64,000 bases of DNA. Source: Dyella caseinilytica (GTDB lineage Bacteria; Pseudomonadota; Gammaproteobacteria; Xanthomonadales; Rhodanobacteraceae). The translations under genes were made by a program, and so were the position numbers. The DNA is taken from positions 3,348,001-3,412,000 of the forward strand of contig NZ_CP064030.1 in NCBI RefSeq assembly GCF_016865235.1, in the 5' to 3' direction. Shown in pieces: positions 43,273 through 51,528 of the stretch; positions within the stretch are counted from its first letter, which is position 1, and each line of letters starts with the position of its first letter. Under the pieces are notes generated by a model. It was not told the DNA's origin. It saw only the letters and a program-made list of their open reading frames with translations, and did not search any database.

Positions 43273-43867
43273 CCGCAATCAGCCGATTCACGTGGTACAC
43301 GCCGACAGCATGGATGGCTACAACGAGCCCAACTCCGTCAGCACCTTCAAGGGCAACGTCCTGATCACCCAGGGCACCATGAAGTTGACCGGTCAGCTGG
43401 CGAAGATTTATACGGCCAAAGAAGACACCTCTGTCGACCACATCATTGTGACGTCGGACCCAAAGAAGCAGCCGCACATCGAGCAGATCGATGACAACGG
43501 CAACCTCATGACGGGCGATGCGGACCAGCTGTATTACGACAACGTCAACGGCATCGCGATCCTCACCGGACACGCGCACGTGTGGCAGGCGACCAAGGGC
43601 GAGTCGTTTGGTACCAAGCTCACCTACAACACGCAGACCGGTTACATGGTGGGTGAAAGCGGCAACGAAGGCCCCGTACGCATGACCTTCCTGCCCAAGC
43701 AGAAACCGGTGCCGCCAGCGAAGAACGGCAAGCCGGGCGCGCCAGCGGCCAACCCGCCGGCCAAGCCGGCCGCCAGCACACCGGCATCGGGCGCGGCCAA
43801 GCCGGCCTCCGCCTCCAGCTCATCCACCGCGCCGGCGCCTGCCAGCAGCGCGCCGACCAAGGAATAA
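43205..43867 (+). CDS. lptA: LPS transport periplasmic protein LptA
   Basis: 220 residues from the ATG at 43205, chosen because it places a signal peptide (MLRLSLLTVGLLLMQQALA) at the start. The OstA/LptA domain follows: IHVVHADSMDGYNEPNSVSTFKGNVLITQGTMKLTGQLAKIY, then QIDDNGNLMTGDADQLYYDNVNGIAILTGHAHVWQ. The last 50 residues are an Ala/Pro/Lys/Ser-rich low-complexity tail (KPAASTPASGAAKPAS) beyond the usual domain. LptA oligomers bridge the periplasm for LPS export. Confidence 0.9.
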   Translation: MLRLSLLTVGLLLMQQALARTDDRNQPIHVVHADSMDGYNEPNSVSTFKGNVLITQGTMKLTGQLAKIYTAKEDTSVDHIIVTSDPKKQPHIEQIDDNGNLMTGDADQLYYDNVNGIAILTGHAHVWQATKGESFGTKLTYNTQTGYMVGESGNEGPVRMTFLPKQKPVPPAKNGKPGAPAANPPAKPAASTPASGAAKPASASSSSTAPAPASSAPTKE

Positions 43868-43876
43868 ACGTTCTCT

Positions 43877-44593
43877 ATGCTTTCCGCAGAAGGTCTGCAA
43901 AAAAGTTTCCGCGCACGCAAAGTGGTGCGCGATTTCGCATTCTCGATCCGCCAGGGTGAAGTGGTCGGTCTGCTCGGCCCTAACGGCGCCGGCAAGACTA
44001 CCTGTTTCTATATGATCGTCGGCCTGATCGAAGCCGACGGCGGCGCGATCAAGCTCGACAAGCAGGACATCACCGGCCTGCCCATGCACGCACGCGCCAA
44101 GCTCGGCATCGGCTATCTGCCGCAAGAAGCTTCGGTGTTCCGCCGCCTGAGCGTGTCGGACAACATCATGGCTGTGCTGGAATTGCGCGAACCTGATCAA
44201 CGCAAACGCGACGCGCAATTGGAAAGCTTGCTCGACGAATTGAAGATCGCGCACATCGCCGGACAGAAAGGCATCAGTCTTTCCGGCGGCGAACGCCGCC
44301 GCGTGGAAATCGCCCGCGCACTCGCTGCGGAACCGCGTTACATGCTGTTGGACGAACCGTTCGCCGGCGTGGACCCGATCTCGGTGGGTGAAATCCAGCG
44401 CATCGTGCGACATCTCAAAGAACGCGGCATCGGCGTGCTGATCACCGATCACAACGTGCGCGAAACATTGGGTATCTGCGACCGCGCCTACATCATGAAT
44501 GAGGGTGAAGTTCTCTCACGCGGCACGCCAGCCCACATCCTGGCCGACGAGAAAGTACGCGAGGTCTATCTGGGCCGGGAATTCCGTCTGTAA
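43877..44593 (+). CDS. lptB: LPS export ABC transporter ATP-binding protein LptB
   Basis: 238 residues. Walker A GPNGAGKTT (34-42), Q-loop at YLPQEASVFRRL, signature LSGGERRRVEIARAL, Walker B YMLLDEPFAGVDP and H-loop ITDHNVRETL. This is the characteristic LptB sequence, which powers LPS extraction with LptFG. Nine bases after lptA. The 142-base gap before rpoN contains a GGCCGG-TCATT-CCGGCC palindrome but no gene. Confidence 0.97.
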   Translation: MLSAEGLQKSFRARKVVRDFAFSIRQGEVVGLLGPNGAGKTTCFYMIVGLIEADGGAIKLDKQDITGLPMHARAKLGIGYLPQEASVFRRLSVSDNIMAVLELREPDQRKRDAQLESLLDELKIAHIAGQKGISLSGGERRRVEIARALAAEPRYMLLDEPFAGVDPISVGEIQRIVRHLKERGIGVLITDHNVRETLGICDRAYIMNEGEVLSRGTPAHILADEKVREVYLGREFRL

Positions 44594-44735
44594 TAGCTCA
44601 ACTTTACTCACGCTACAAGAGCTAATTTGCGCAGTTTCACATCCGCATGCATGGCCGGTCATTCCGGCCGTGACAAGTATGGTCGGCGTTCCGCCGAAGG
44701 GTTAGGATGAAGGCTCGTTCACCCTTTTGGCAGGC

Positions 44736-46223
44736 ATGAAACCAGGGCTCCAATTCCGTCTTAATCAGCAACTGGCTCTCACGCCACAATTGCAACAAGC
44801 CATCCGGCTATTGCAGTTGTCGCAACTGGAGCTGGCCGCTGAGTTGCGCCAACTTGCCGAGAGCAATCCGTTGCTCGAATTCGCCGAAGATGCCGATGGC
44901 GAACAAAGCGATACCGAAGAAGACGGCGAATTCGAAAATGAATTCGATAGCCCCGTATCTGCCAATAGCGATGGCGCATCCGGCAGCGTCAACGACACCA
45001 ACGACGAAGCACCGGAGTGGACCGAACCGGATATCAGCACGGACGAGCCGATTGACTTCTCGTCCAGCAACGGTAGCGGCAACGGCAGCAGCCAGAACAA
45101 TCGCGACGAGGAAGGCCTCGATCCGCAGAACGCCGCGCCAGAGTCCCTGCAGGAACACCTGCTGTGGCAGCTAAATCTCACACCCATGGAACCGCGTGCG
45201 AAAGCCATTGCCACGGTGTTGATCGATGCTTTGAATACGGACGGCTATCTGGCTGAAGGCCTGGATGCCGTACTCGCCGCACTGCCACCACACCTCAAAG
45301 CCACGCTTGAGGAAGTGGAAAGCGTGCGCCGGCAGCTGCAGCATTTCGATCCCGCCGGTGTAGCCAGCATCGACCTGCCTGATTGCCTGCGGGCCCAGCT
45401 TGAGCAGTTCGATCCCGACACGCCGCACCGCGACCTCGCCCTGCGCATCGTCATGAACGAGCTGGAACTGTTGGCGCGCAACGATGTGGCCAAGCTCGCC
45501 CGTCGCCTGCACGCCACCGAGGAAGAGACCACCGCCGCGGCACTGTTGATCCGCAGCCTGGATCCGCGCCCCGGCGCCGCGATGGACACCACCCCGGTGG
45601 AATACGTCGCGCCCGACGTCTATGCCCGCAAGGACGGCCCCCGCTGGAGGGTGCTTCTCAATCCCGACAGCCAGCCGAAACTAAGTCTTAACCACCATTA
45701 CTGCAGTCTTATTGCGCAAGCACGCAGTGATGATGCAACCTGGATGCGCGGACAGCTGCAGGAAGCACGGTGGCTCATCAAGAGTTTGGAGTCCCGTGCC
45801 GAAACACTCTTAAAGGTGGCAGATGCCATCGTGCGCCGGCAAAGCGCGTTCCTGGACTATGGTCCGGAAGCGATGCAACCGCTGGTGCTACGTGAAGTGG
45901 CGGAGGAAGTGGGTATGCATGAGTCAACAATTTCACGCGTCACAACCCGCAAGTACATCCATACGCCGCGCGGCACTTACGAACTGAAGTATTTCTTCTC
46001 CAGCGGCGTTTCCACCGAAGATGGCGGCAGTGCATCGGCCACCGCCATCCAGGCCATGCTGCGCAAACTCGTTGACGGTGAAGATCCGCGCAAGCCCCTG
46101 TCAGATCAGGCACTCGCCGAAGAGTTGCACAACAAAGGCATTCAAGTGGCGCGACGTACTGTCGCGAAATATCGGGAAATCCTGCGTATTCCCAGTTCCA
46201 GCGAACGACAGCGCAATAGCTGA
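44736..46223 (+). CDS. rpoN: RNA polymerase sigma-54 factor
   Basis: 495 residues from the ATG at 44736. Region I is Gln/Leu-rich (LQFRLNQQLALTPQLQQAIRLLQLSQLELAAELRQLAESNPLLE), and region II is long and acidic (about 50-130, with Ser/Asn/Gly runs). The core-binding domain and HTH (MHESTISRVTTRKYIHTPRG) follow, and the RpoN box ARRTVAKYRE lies at residues 472-481 near the end. It directs transcription from -24/-12 promoters with enhancer-binding proteins. The gene order lptB-rpoN-hpf is the classic proteobacterial one. Confidence 0.97.
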   Translation: MKPGLQFRLNQQLALTPQLQQAIRLLQLSQLELAAELRQLAESNPLLEFAEDADGEQSDTEEDGEFENEFDSPVSANSDGASGSVNDTNDEAPEWTEPDISTDEPIDFSSSNGSGNGSSQNNRDEEGLDPQNAAPESLQEHLLWQLNLTPMEPRAKAIATVLIDALNTDGYLAEGLDAVLAALPPHLKATLEEVESVRRQLQHFDPAGVASIDLPDCLRAQLEQFDPDTPHRDLALRIVMNELELLARNDVAKLARRLHATEEETTAAALLIRSLDPRPGAAMDTTPVEYVAPDVYARKDGPRWRVLLNPDSQPKLSLNHHYCSLIAQARSDDATWMRGQLQEARWLIKSLESRAETLLKVADAIVRRQSAFLDYGPEAMQPLVLREVAEEVGMHESTISRVTTRKYIHTPRGTYELKYFFSSGVSTEDGGSASATAIQAMLRKLVDGEDPRKPLSDQALAEELHNKGIQVARRTVAKYREILRIPSSSERQRNS

Positions 46224-46385
46224 ACCCAGCTGGCCCCGTTATTCATGACGGGGAACTTGCCACTCGACGGAACGTTCCCATATACAAGATCAAGGTTTCG
46301 CTTCACGGTGCTTTCGATCGTTTCACGGCGATCTGAGCACCATCCAACGCCGCCCCCGGGCGGCAGCTCTTGAAGGAGGCGCACC

Positions 46386-46712
46386 ATGCAATTCCAACTC
46401 AGTGGTCAAAAGATCGAAGTCACCCCGGCCCTGCGCAGTCATGCAGAAGCCAAGCTTGATCGATTGACCCGCCTCGATGACCGCATAGTCAGCCTGAACA
46501 TCGTGCTTTCGGTGAATAAGCTGCAGCAATGTGCCGAAGGAACGCTCAACCTTGCTGGCAAGACTTTGCATACCAAGGCAACAGAGAACGACATGTACGT
46601 CTCCATTGACAAAATGTTCGATACGCTCGTGACCCAACTGCGCCGCTACCGTGAAAAGCTGTGCGACAAGCACCAGAACGAGGTCTACGAGGTCCGCCAG
46701 GCCACCATGTAA
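46386..46712 (+). CDS. hpf: ribosome hibernation-promoting factor, short form
   Basis: 108 residues, HPF/YfiA family: MQFQLSGQKIEVTPALRSHAEAKLDRLTRLDDRIVSLNIVLSV, then KTLHTKATENDMYVSIDKMFDTLVTQLRRYREKL. It has the short-form length, so it would pair with RMF-type 100S formation rather than the long HPF. Preceded by AAGGAGG (46373-46379). The 162-base gap from rpoN carries a CCCCGTTATTCATGACGGGG stem. Confidence 0.95.
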   Translation: MQFQLSGQKIEVTPALRSHAEAKLDRLTRLDDRIVSLNIVLSVNKLQQCAEGTLNLAGKTLHTKATENDMYVSIDKMFDTLVTQLRRYREKLCDKHQNEVYEVRQATM

Positions 46713-46725
46713 CGCGATTCTCGCG

Positions 46726-46750
46726 CCCGCCTCCCCGCACGGGAGGCGGG
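46726..46750 (+). repeat. strong hairpin between hpf and hprK
   Basis: CCCGCCTCCC pairs perfectly with GGGAGGCGGG around a CGCAC loop, 14 bases after the hpf stop. There is no T-run, so it is more likely an mRNA processing or stabilising stem than a terminator. The gap up to the hprK start (46894) holds no reading frame resembling PtsN, which often occupies this position. Confidence 0.65.
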
Positions 46751-46893
46751 CCGGAACAAGGCCATGCCACCCGGTCGCCCGTCCCCTACTCCCCGATTCC
46801 CTCTTCTCCGATTACAACCCGCCCGCCCCAAACTGGCACAATGTTCCTGCCGCCGCCCCCGACCAGGCAGCCCAACGGCAAAAAGGAACGTTT

Positions 46894-47844
46894 TTGGATC
46901 GGCTTACCGCACGTCAACTCTACGATGACATCCACGAGCGCATGGGGCTCCGGTGGGTCGCGGGCATGCGCGGCGAAACGCGCGTGCTCGAATACGGCTC
47001 CACGCCAGCCCGCCGCCCTTCGCTAGTGGGCTATCTCAACGTCATCTACCCGAACAAGATCCAGATTATCGGTACGGAGGAGTTGAGCTTCCTCGACAGC
47101 CTGGATTCACGCCAGCGCTGGGAAGTGGTGCACAAAGCAGCAGCCACTCAGCCGGTGGCGTTCATCGTCACCAAAGATCAAGCCATTCCTGCCGACCTTC
47201 GCGAAGTGGCGGAGGAAACCAACACGCCATTGTGGATCAGTTCCAAGCGCGGCCACGAGCTGCTGACCTGGATGCAATACCACCTGGCCCGGACCATGGC
47301 CCCGCGCATCACCCTGCATGGCGTGCTGCTGGAAGTATTCTCGATCGGCGTGCTGATCACCGGCGAAGCGGGTTCCGGCAAGAGCGAGCTGGCGTTGGAA
47401 CTGATCAGCCGCGGTCACCGCCTTGTTGCCGATGATGCGCCCGAATTCACCCTGATCGCCCCCGACGTCATCGACGGCGCCTGCCCCGAACTGCTGCAGG
47501 ATCTGTTGGAAGTGCGCGGTCTGGGCGTGCTCAACGTGCGCGAGATGTTCGGCCACACCTCGGTGAAGACCTCCAAGTACCTGCGTCTGGTGGTTCACCT
47601 CAAGCCATTGCGCGACGGTGAATCCACTGATGCCATGACGCGCCTGACTGGCGACGTCGGGCATCGCCAGATTTTCGATGTGCAGATGCCGATGATCACC
47701 CTGCCCGTCGCGCCCGGCCGCAACTTGGCCGTGCTTGTTGAAGCTGCCGTGCGCAGCCATATGCTCAAGAGCAAGGGCATCGACCCCGCCATGAGCTTCA
47801 TGGACCGCCAGGCCCATCAAATGCGCCGCCTGCCCCCGTGGTAA
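46894..47844 (+). CDS. hprK: HPr kinase/phosphorylase
   Basis: 316 residues from a TTG at 46894. The choice rests on AAGGAA six bases upstream and on the match of LTARQLYDDIHERMGLRWVAG to the normal HprK N-terminus; the open frame further upstream runs through hpf and is unrelated. Walker A is GEAGSGKSELALELISRGH (G157-S164), followed by the HprK signature LLEVRGLGVLNVREMFG. It phosphorylates and dephosphorylates Ser46 of HPr, controlling the regulatory PTS. Followed by rapZ after four bases. Confidence 0.94.
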   Translation: MDRLTARQLYDDIHERMGLRWVAGMRGETRVLEYGSTPARRPSLVGYLNVIYPNKIQIIGTEELSFLDSLDSRQRWEVVHKAAATQPVAFIVTKDQAIPADLREVAEETNTPLWISSKRGHELLTWMQYHLARTMAPRITLHGVLLEVFSIGVLITGEAGSGKSELALELISRGHRLVADDAPEFTLIAPDVIDGACPELLQDLLEVRGLGVLNVREMFGHTSVKTSKYLRLVVHLKPLRDGESTDAMTRLTGDVGHRQIFDVQMPMITLPVAPGRNLAVLVEAAVRSHMLKSKGIDPAMSFMDRQAHQMRRLPPW

Positions 47845-47848
47845 TGCC

Positions 47849-48742
47849 ATGAGTTTGCAAGACAGCCCGACTCCCGTCGACGATCCGAACGCCATCCATC
47901 TGGTGGTGCTCACTGGTTTGTCCGGCGGTGGCAAGACCGTCGCCCTGCGCGCGCTGGAAGACCTGGAGTTCTACTGCGTCGATAACTTGCCCAGCGCCTT
48001 GCTGCCGCAAATAGTGGACGCTGCCACACACGGCGACAGTCATCGGCGCCGTATTGCGGTTGGCGTGGATGTGCGCAACCGCGATGAAGATTTCCAGCAC
48101 ATGCCCGCGGTGCTTTCTGCATTGGCAGCAACCGTGCATGTGCACTTGATCTTTCTCGATTGCAGCGACGCGGTGCTGATCAAGCGCTATTCGGAAACGC
48201 GCCGCCGGCACCCACTGGCCACGCGAGGGTTGTCGCTGGCCGATGCCATCGCTGAAGAGCGCCGCTTGTTGCGCCCGTTGATGGCGATTGCCGAACGCGT
48301 GATCGATTCCAGCGACTTGAATGTGCATCAGCTGCGCCGGTTGATCGCCACTGGCTACGCGCAAACCACGGCCGGCCTGACGCTGATGTTCCAATCGTTT
48401 GCGTTCCGTCGCGGCTTGCCGCTGGATTCGGATTTCGTGTTCGACGCACGCTGCCTGCCGAACCCGCACTGGGAGCCGACCTTGCGCCCGTTGTCCGGCA
48501 AGGATGGCCCCGTGCGCGACTTCCTCGACCAACAGCCGATGGTCAGCGAGTACTTCGCCGATACCGCCCGCTGGTTGGACGCATGGCTACCACGCTTCGA
48601 AGCCGACGACCGCAGCTATGTCACCATTTCCATCGGATGCACGGGTGGCCGGCACCGTTCGGTTTATCTGGTCGAAAAACTTGCCGCGCACTACCGCACC
48701 GCCCGTGAAGGCGTACTGACTTTCCATCGTGAACTTGAGTGA
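47849..48742 (+). CDS. rapZ: RNase adapter protein RapZ
   Basis: 297 residues. Walker A GLSGGGKT (23-30) and the C-terminal GCTGGRHRSVYLVEKLA are diagnostic of RapZ/YvcJ. In enterobacteria it guides RNase E to the GlmZ small RNA and so controls glucosamine-6-phosphate synthase. In other lineages it binds nucleotides with less clear targets. The N-terminus has a ten-residue extension before the ATPase fold. Lies between hprK and the EIIA gene. Confidence 0.95.
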   Translation: MSLQDSPTPVDDPNAIHLVVLTGLSGGGKTVALRALEDLEFYCVDNLPSALLPQIVDAATHGDSHRRRIAVGVDVRNRDEDFQHMPAVLSALAATVHVHLIFLDCSDAVLIKRYSETRRRHPLATRGLSLADAIAEERRLLRPLMAIAERVIDSSDLNVHQLRRLIATGYAQTTAGLTLMFQSFAFRRGLPLDSDFVFDARCLPNPHWEPTLRPLSGKDGPVRDFLDQQPMVSEYFADTARWLDAWLPRFEADDRSYVTISIGCTGGRHRSVYLVEKLAAHYRTAREGVLTFHRELE

Positions 48743-48785
48743 TCCCTATGTTGTCACTGCATAACCCAAGCGAAGCCGCCGTGTC

Positions 48786-49178
48786 ATGAGCGTCGGCGTG
48801 CTTCTGATGACCCACGAGTCGGTCGGCCAGGCGTTGGTGAAAGCGGCACGTCACGTGCTGCCGAAGCTGCCGCTGCGGGTCGCCACCGTGGAAGTGCCGG
48901 CACGCTCTGATCCGGATGTGATGCGCACGCTGACTGCCAAGCATGCGCGTGAACTGGATCACGGCGATGGTGTGCTGGTGTTGGCGGATCTGTACGGCGC
49001 CACGCCATGCAACATCGGCCTGTCGTTGAGTACGGTTGGCGTAAGACTGCGCTGCGTATCAGGTTTGAACTTGCCCATGCTGTTGCGCGTGCTTAATTAC
49101 GCCGACAAGCCGCTGGATGAACTTGCGGAAATCGCGGCCAGCGGCGGTCGCGGAGGAATATTCATAGACCATGCTTGA
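48786..49178 (+). CDS. PTS system mannose/fructose-type EIIA component
   Basis: 130 residues of the EIIA-Man fold. The phosphorylated histidine is H10 in VGVLLMTHESVGQALVKAA. Further matches are LVLADLYGATPCNIGLSL and a C-terminal ASGGRGGIFI. There are no EIIB, EIIC or EIID genes nearby, so it is a regulatory phosphoacceptor rather than part of a sugar transporter. Overlaps the HPr gene by eight bases. Confidence 0.93.
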   Translation: MSVGVLLMTHESVGQALVKAARHVLPKLPLRVATVEVPARSDPDVMRTLTAKHARELDHGDGVLVLADLYGATPCNIGLSLSTVGVRLRCVSGLNLPMLLRVLNYADKPLDELAEIAASGGRGGIFIDHA

Positions 49179-49440
49179 AAAAGAAATTGTCGTCTCCAAC
49201 AAATTGGGCTTGCATGCCCGCGCATCGGCCAAGCTGGTGCAGCTCGTGCAAAGTTTCAAATCCACCGTCTGGTTGATCAGCAAAGGCCGCGAAGTGAATG
49301 CACAAAGCATCATGGGCGTGATGATGTTGGCCGCAGGCATTGGCACACCGCTCACCATCCGCACCGAGGGTCCGGATGAGTCGGTTGCGCTGAACGCAGT
49401 GGTGGATTTGTTCAATCGCAAATTCGACGAAGGGGCGTAG
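49171..49440 (+). CDS. ptsH: phosphocarrier protein HPr
   Basis: 89 residues. H15 in KLGLHARASAKLV receives phosphate from EI, and S46 in VNAQSIMGVMML is the HprK target. It links EI to the EIIA-Man protein. The following 175 bases up to ptsI (49441-49615) are purine-rich at first and hold no gene that I can support. Confidence 0.96.
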   Translation: MLEKEIVVSNKLGLHARASAKLVQLVQSFKSTVWLISKGREVNAQSIMGVMMLAAGIGTPLTIRTEGPDESVALNAVVDLFNRKFDEGA

Positions 49441-49615
49441 GAATGAGGCAGGGAACGGGAAACAGGGAAAAGGAAACACAGGCAGCGCGCGGAGTTATGC
49501 CGTGCTGGCAGCCTGTTGCCCCCCGTTTCTCGCTCCTTGACGCTGGTGCCGTCCATGGCGGCTTACAGCGCTCTCCGTTGCCCGTCTCCCGCAGCCCTCG
49601 AAACGAGGGCCACGC

Positions 49616-51358
49616 ATGAGGCAAATCCTGTCCGGCACGATGGCATCGCGCGGCATGACCCTCGGTCGCGCCAGGCTGGTTCAGCCCAGCCGCTATCTGG
49701 TCGACACGCGCCCATTGACCGAGGAGGAAATTTCCTCCGAGTTGGAACACCTTCATACCGCACTGGAAACAGCGCGGCAGGAGTTGCGTGAGCTGCGCGG
49801 CAAGCTGCATGGCGCGCTGGCACGCGAAGTCAGTGAGTTCATCGATGCGCATAGCCTGCTGCTGGACGATGCCGAACTGCTGCGCGGCCTGGATGAAATG
49901 ATCACCATCGGTCGTTACCGCGCCGGTGCCGCATTAAAGAAACAGCGCGATCGCCTCGCCACGGTCTTCGGCGCGATGGACGATCCTTATCTACGCAGCC
50001 GCATGGAAGATGTCGACCAGGTGATCGGCCGCGTGATTTCCGCCCTGCAGCGCCAGACCAGCGTTGAGGAACGCAAGCTCGCCGCGCGCGTCGGCGAAAT
50101 ACTAGTGGCAGACACGCTGGCACCCGCCGACATGGCACACCTGGCCGGCAACGGCCTGCTCGGCGTCATCACCAGTTCCGGCAGCCCGTATTCGCACAGC
50201 GCGATTCTTGCGCGCAGCCTCAACCTGCCCATGCTGGTGGGTACACGCGACGCACTGGCGACCATCCACGACGATGACCTGATCCTGCTCGACACCGAGC
50301 ACGGCGAAGCCGTGGTGCATCCCACTGCGCAGGACCTGGCCCGCTACCGCGCCTGGCAGCGCGAAGCCGCGGCCGAGGGTCGCCGGCTGGCCAGCCTCGC
50401 CAATGCACCCACGCAAACGCGCGACGGCATCAGCGTGCGCTTGCTGGCCAACGCCGAATCCAGCTCCGATGTCGCCCTCGCCCGTGCACGCGGCGCCGAC
50501 GGCATCGGTCTGTATCGCACCGAGTTCCTGTTCCTGCGCCATAAGGGATTGCCCTCGGAAGACGAGCAATTCATCGCCTACCGTGATGTGGTGCTCGGCA
50601 TGGGCGGCATGCCCGTCACCATCCGCACCCTGGATCTGGGCGCCGATAAGGCCGACGCCGCAGGACTGGCCATTCGCGGCGAAGAAAACCCCGCATTGGG
50701 TGTTCGCGGGGTGCGCCTCTCGCTGCGGCATCCTGCTGTATTCACCACGCAGATCCGCGCGATCCTGCGCGCCGCCTGCTACGGCCCAGTACGCGTACTG
50801 GTGCCGATGGTCACTCAGCCAGACGAACTCATCGCTGTACGTACGTTATTCAAGCTGGCGCGCACGGATCTAAAGCGCGAGAACGTCGATCTGCCGGAAA
50901 AACTGGCGCTAGGCGCCATGATCGAAGTGCCTGCAGCAGCGATCAACGTACGTGCATTGCTCGAACATGCCGACTTCCTCGCCATCGGCACCAATGACCT
51001 GGCGCAGTATGTCCTTGCTGCCGACCGTGGCAACGACGCGCTGGAAAACATCTACAACCCGTTGCAACCGGCGTTGCTGCGTCTGCTATCGCACGTCATC
51101 GGCGCTGGCCGCCGCGCTGGCAAGCCCGTGAGCCTCTGCGGCGAGATCGGTGGTGACGTTAACTTCACTGCGCTGCTCCTCGCGCTGGGACTGAAAGAAT
51201 TCAGCATGCACCCCAGCCAGATTCTTCATGTGCGTGATCGTCTCGCCACACTCAACCACACCACATTACGTCAGCATGCCCCGCTATTGATTCGCTCTCG
51301 CACACACGAGGAAGCCGAATTGCTGCTGGCAAACATCGTAAACAGCTGTCACCCGTAA
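49616..51358 (+). CDS. ptsI: phosphoenolpyruvate-protein phosphotransferase (PTS enzyme I)
   Basis: 580 residues. An N-terminal helical HPr-binding domain is followed by the phosphohistidine domain (H194 in SSGSPYSHSAILARSLNLPMLVG) and the PEP-binding TIM barrel (GADGIGLYRTEFLFL, ENPALGVRGVRLSL, AIGTNDLAQYVLAADR and SLCGEIGGD). It starts the phosphorelay EI to HPr to EIIA. In related genomes mgtE usually follows; here a type VI effector island begins 170 bases downstream. Confidence 0.96.
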   Translation: MRQILSGTMASRGMTLGRARLVQPSRYLVDTRPLTEEEISSELEHLHTALETARQELRELRGKLHGALAREVSEFIDAHSLLLDDAELLRGLDEMITIGRYRAGAALKKQRDRLATVFGAMDDPYLRSRMEDVDQVIGRVISALQRQTSVEERKLAARVGEILVADTLAPADMAHLAGNGLLGVITSSGSPYSHSAILARSLNLPMLVGTRDALATIHDDDLILLDTEHGEAVVHPTAQDLARYRAWQREAAAEGRRLASLANAPTQTRDGISVRLLANAESSSDVALARARGADGIGLYRTEFLFLRHKGLPSEDEQFIAYRDVVLGMGGMPVTIRTLDLGADKADAAGLAIRGEENPALGVRGVRLSLRHPAVFTTQIRAILRAACYGPVRVLVPMVTQPDELIAVRTLFKLARTDLKRENVDLPEKLALGAMIEVPAAAINVRALLEHADFLAIGTNDLAQYVLAADRGNDALENIYNPLQPALLRLLSHVIGAGRRAGKPVSLCGEIGGDVNFTALLLALGLKEFSMHPSQILHVRDRLATLNHTTLRQHAPLLIRSRTHEEAELLLANIVNSCHP

Positions 51359-51528
51359 GCGAACGCCTCCTCTTCTGGAGCATCCTGACGGCTGCACAAA
51401 TGTGTCCCGATCCATGCCATCCATTCGGCAGGGACGTATAGGCACTCAAATCCAGAGAACCCTTACATACGCTCAAAGTAGCTTTTGCTAAAGGTGCTGA
51501 TTCCAGCAACCCCAGCAGAACTGCACGC

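Noticed and set aside
46224..46385. Sigma-54 (-24/-12) promoter before hpf
   Set aside because: A TGGCC-type sequence is present, but no GC element at the right spacing follows.
47849..48742. Frames on the opposite strand of hprK and rapZ
   Set aside because: Long antisense frames arise from high-GC codon bias; the plus-strand proteins have complete motifs and family lengths.
49441..49615. Extra gene or small RNA between ptsH and ptsI
   Set aside because: The gap is purine-rich at first and has no start with ribosome site, no stable terminator and no protein-like frame.
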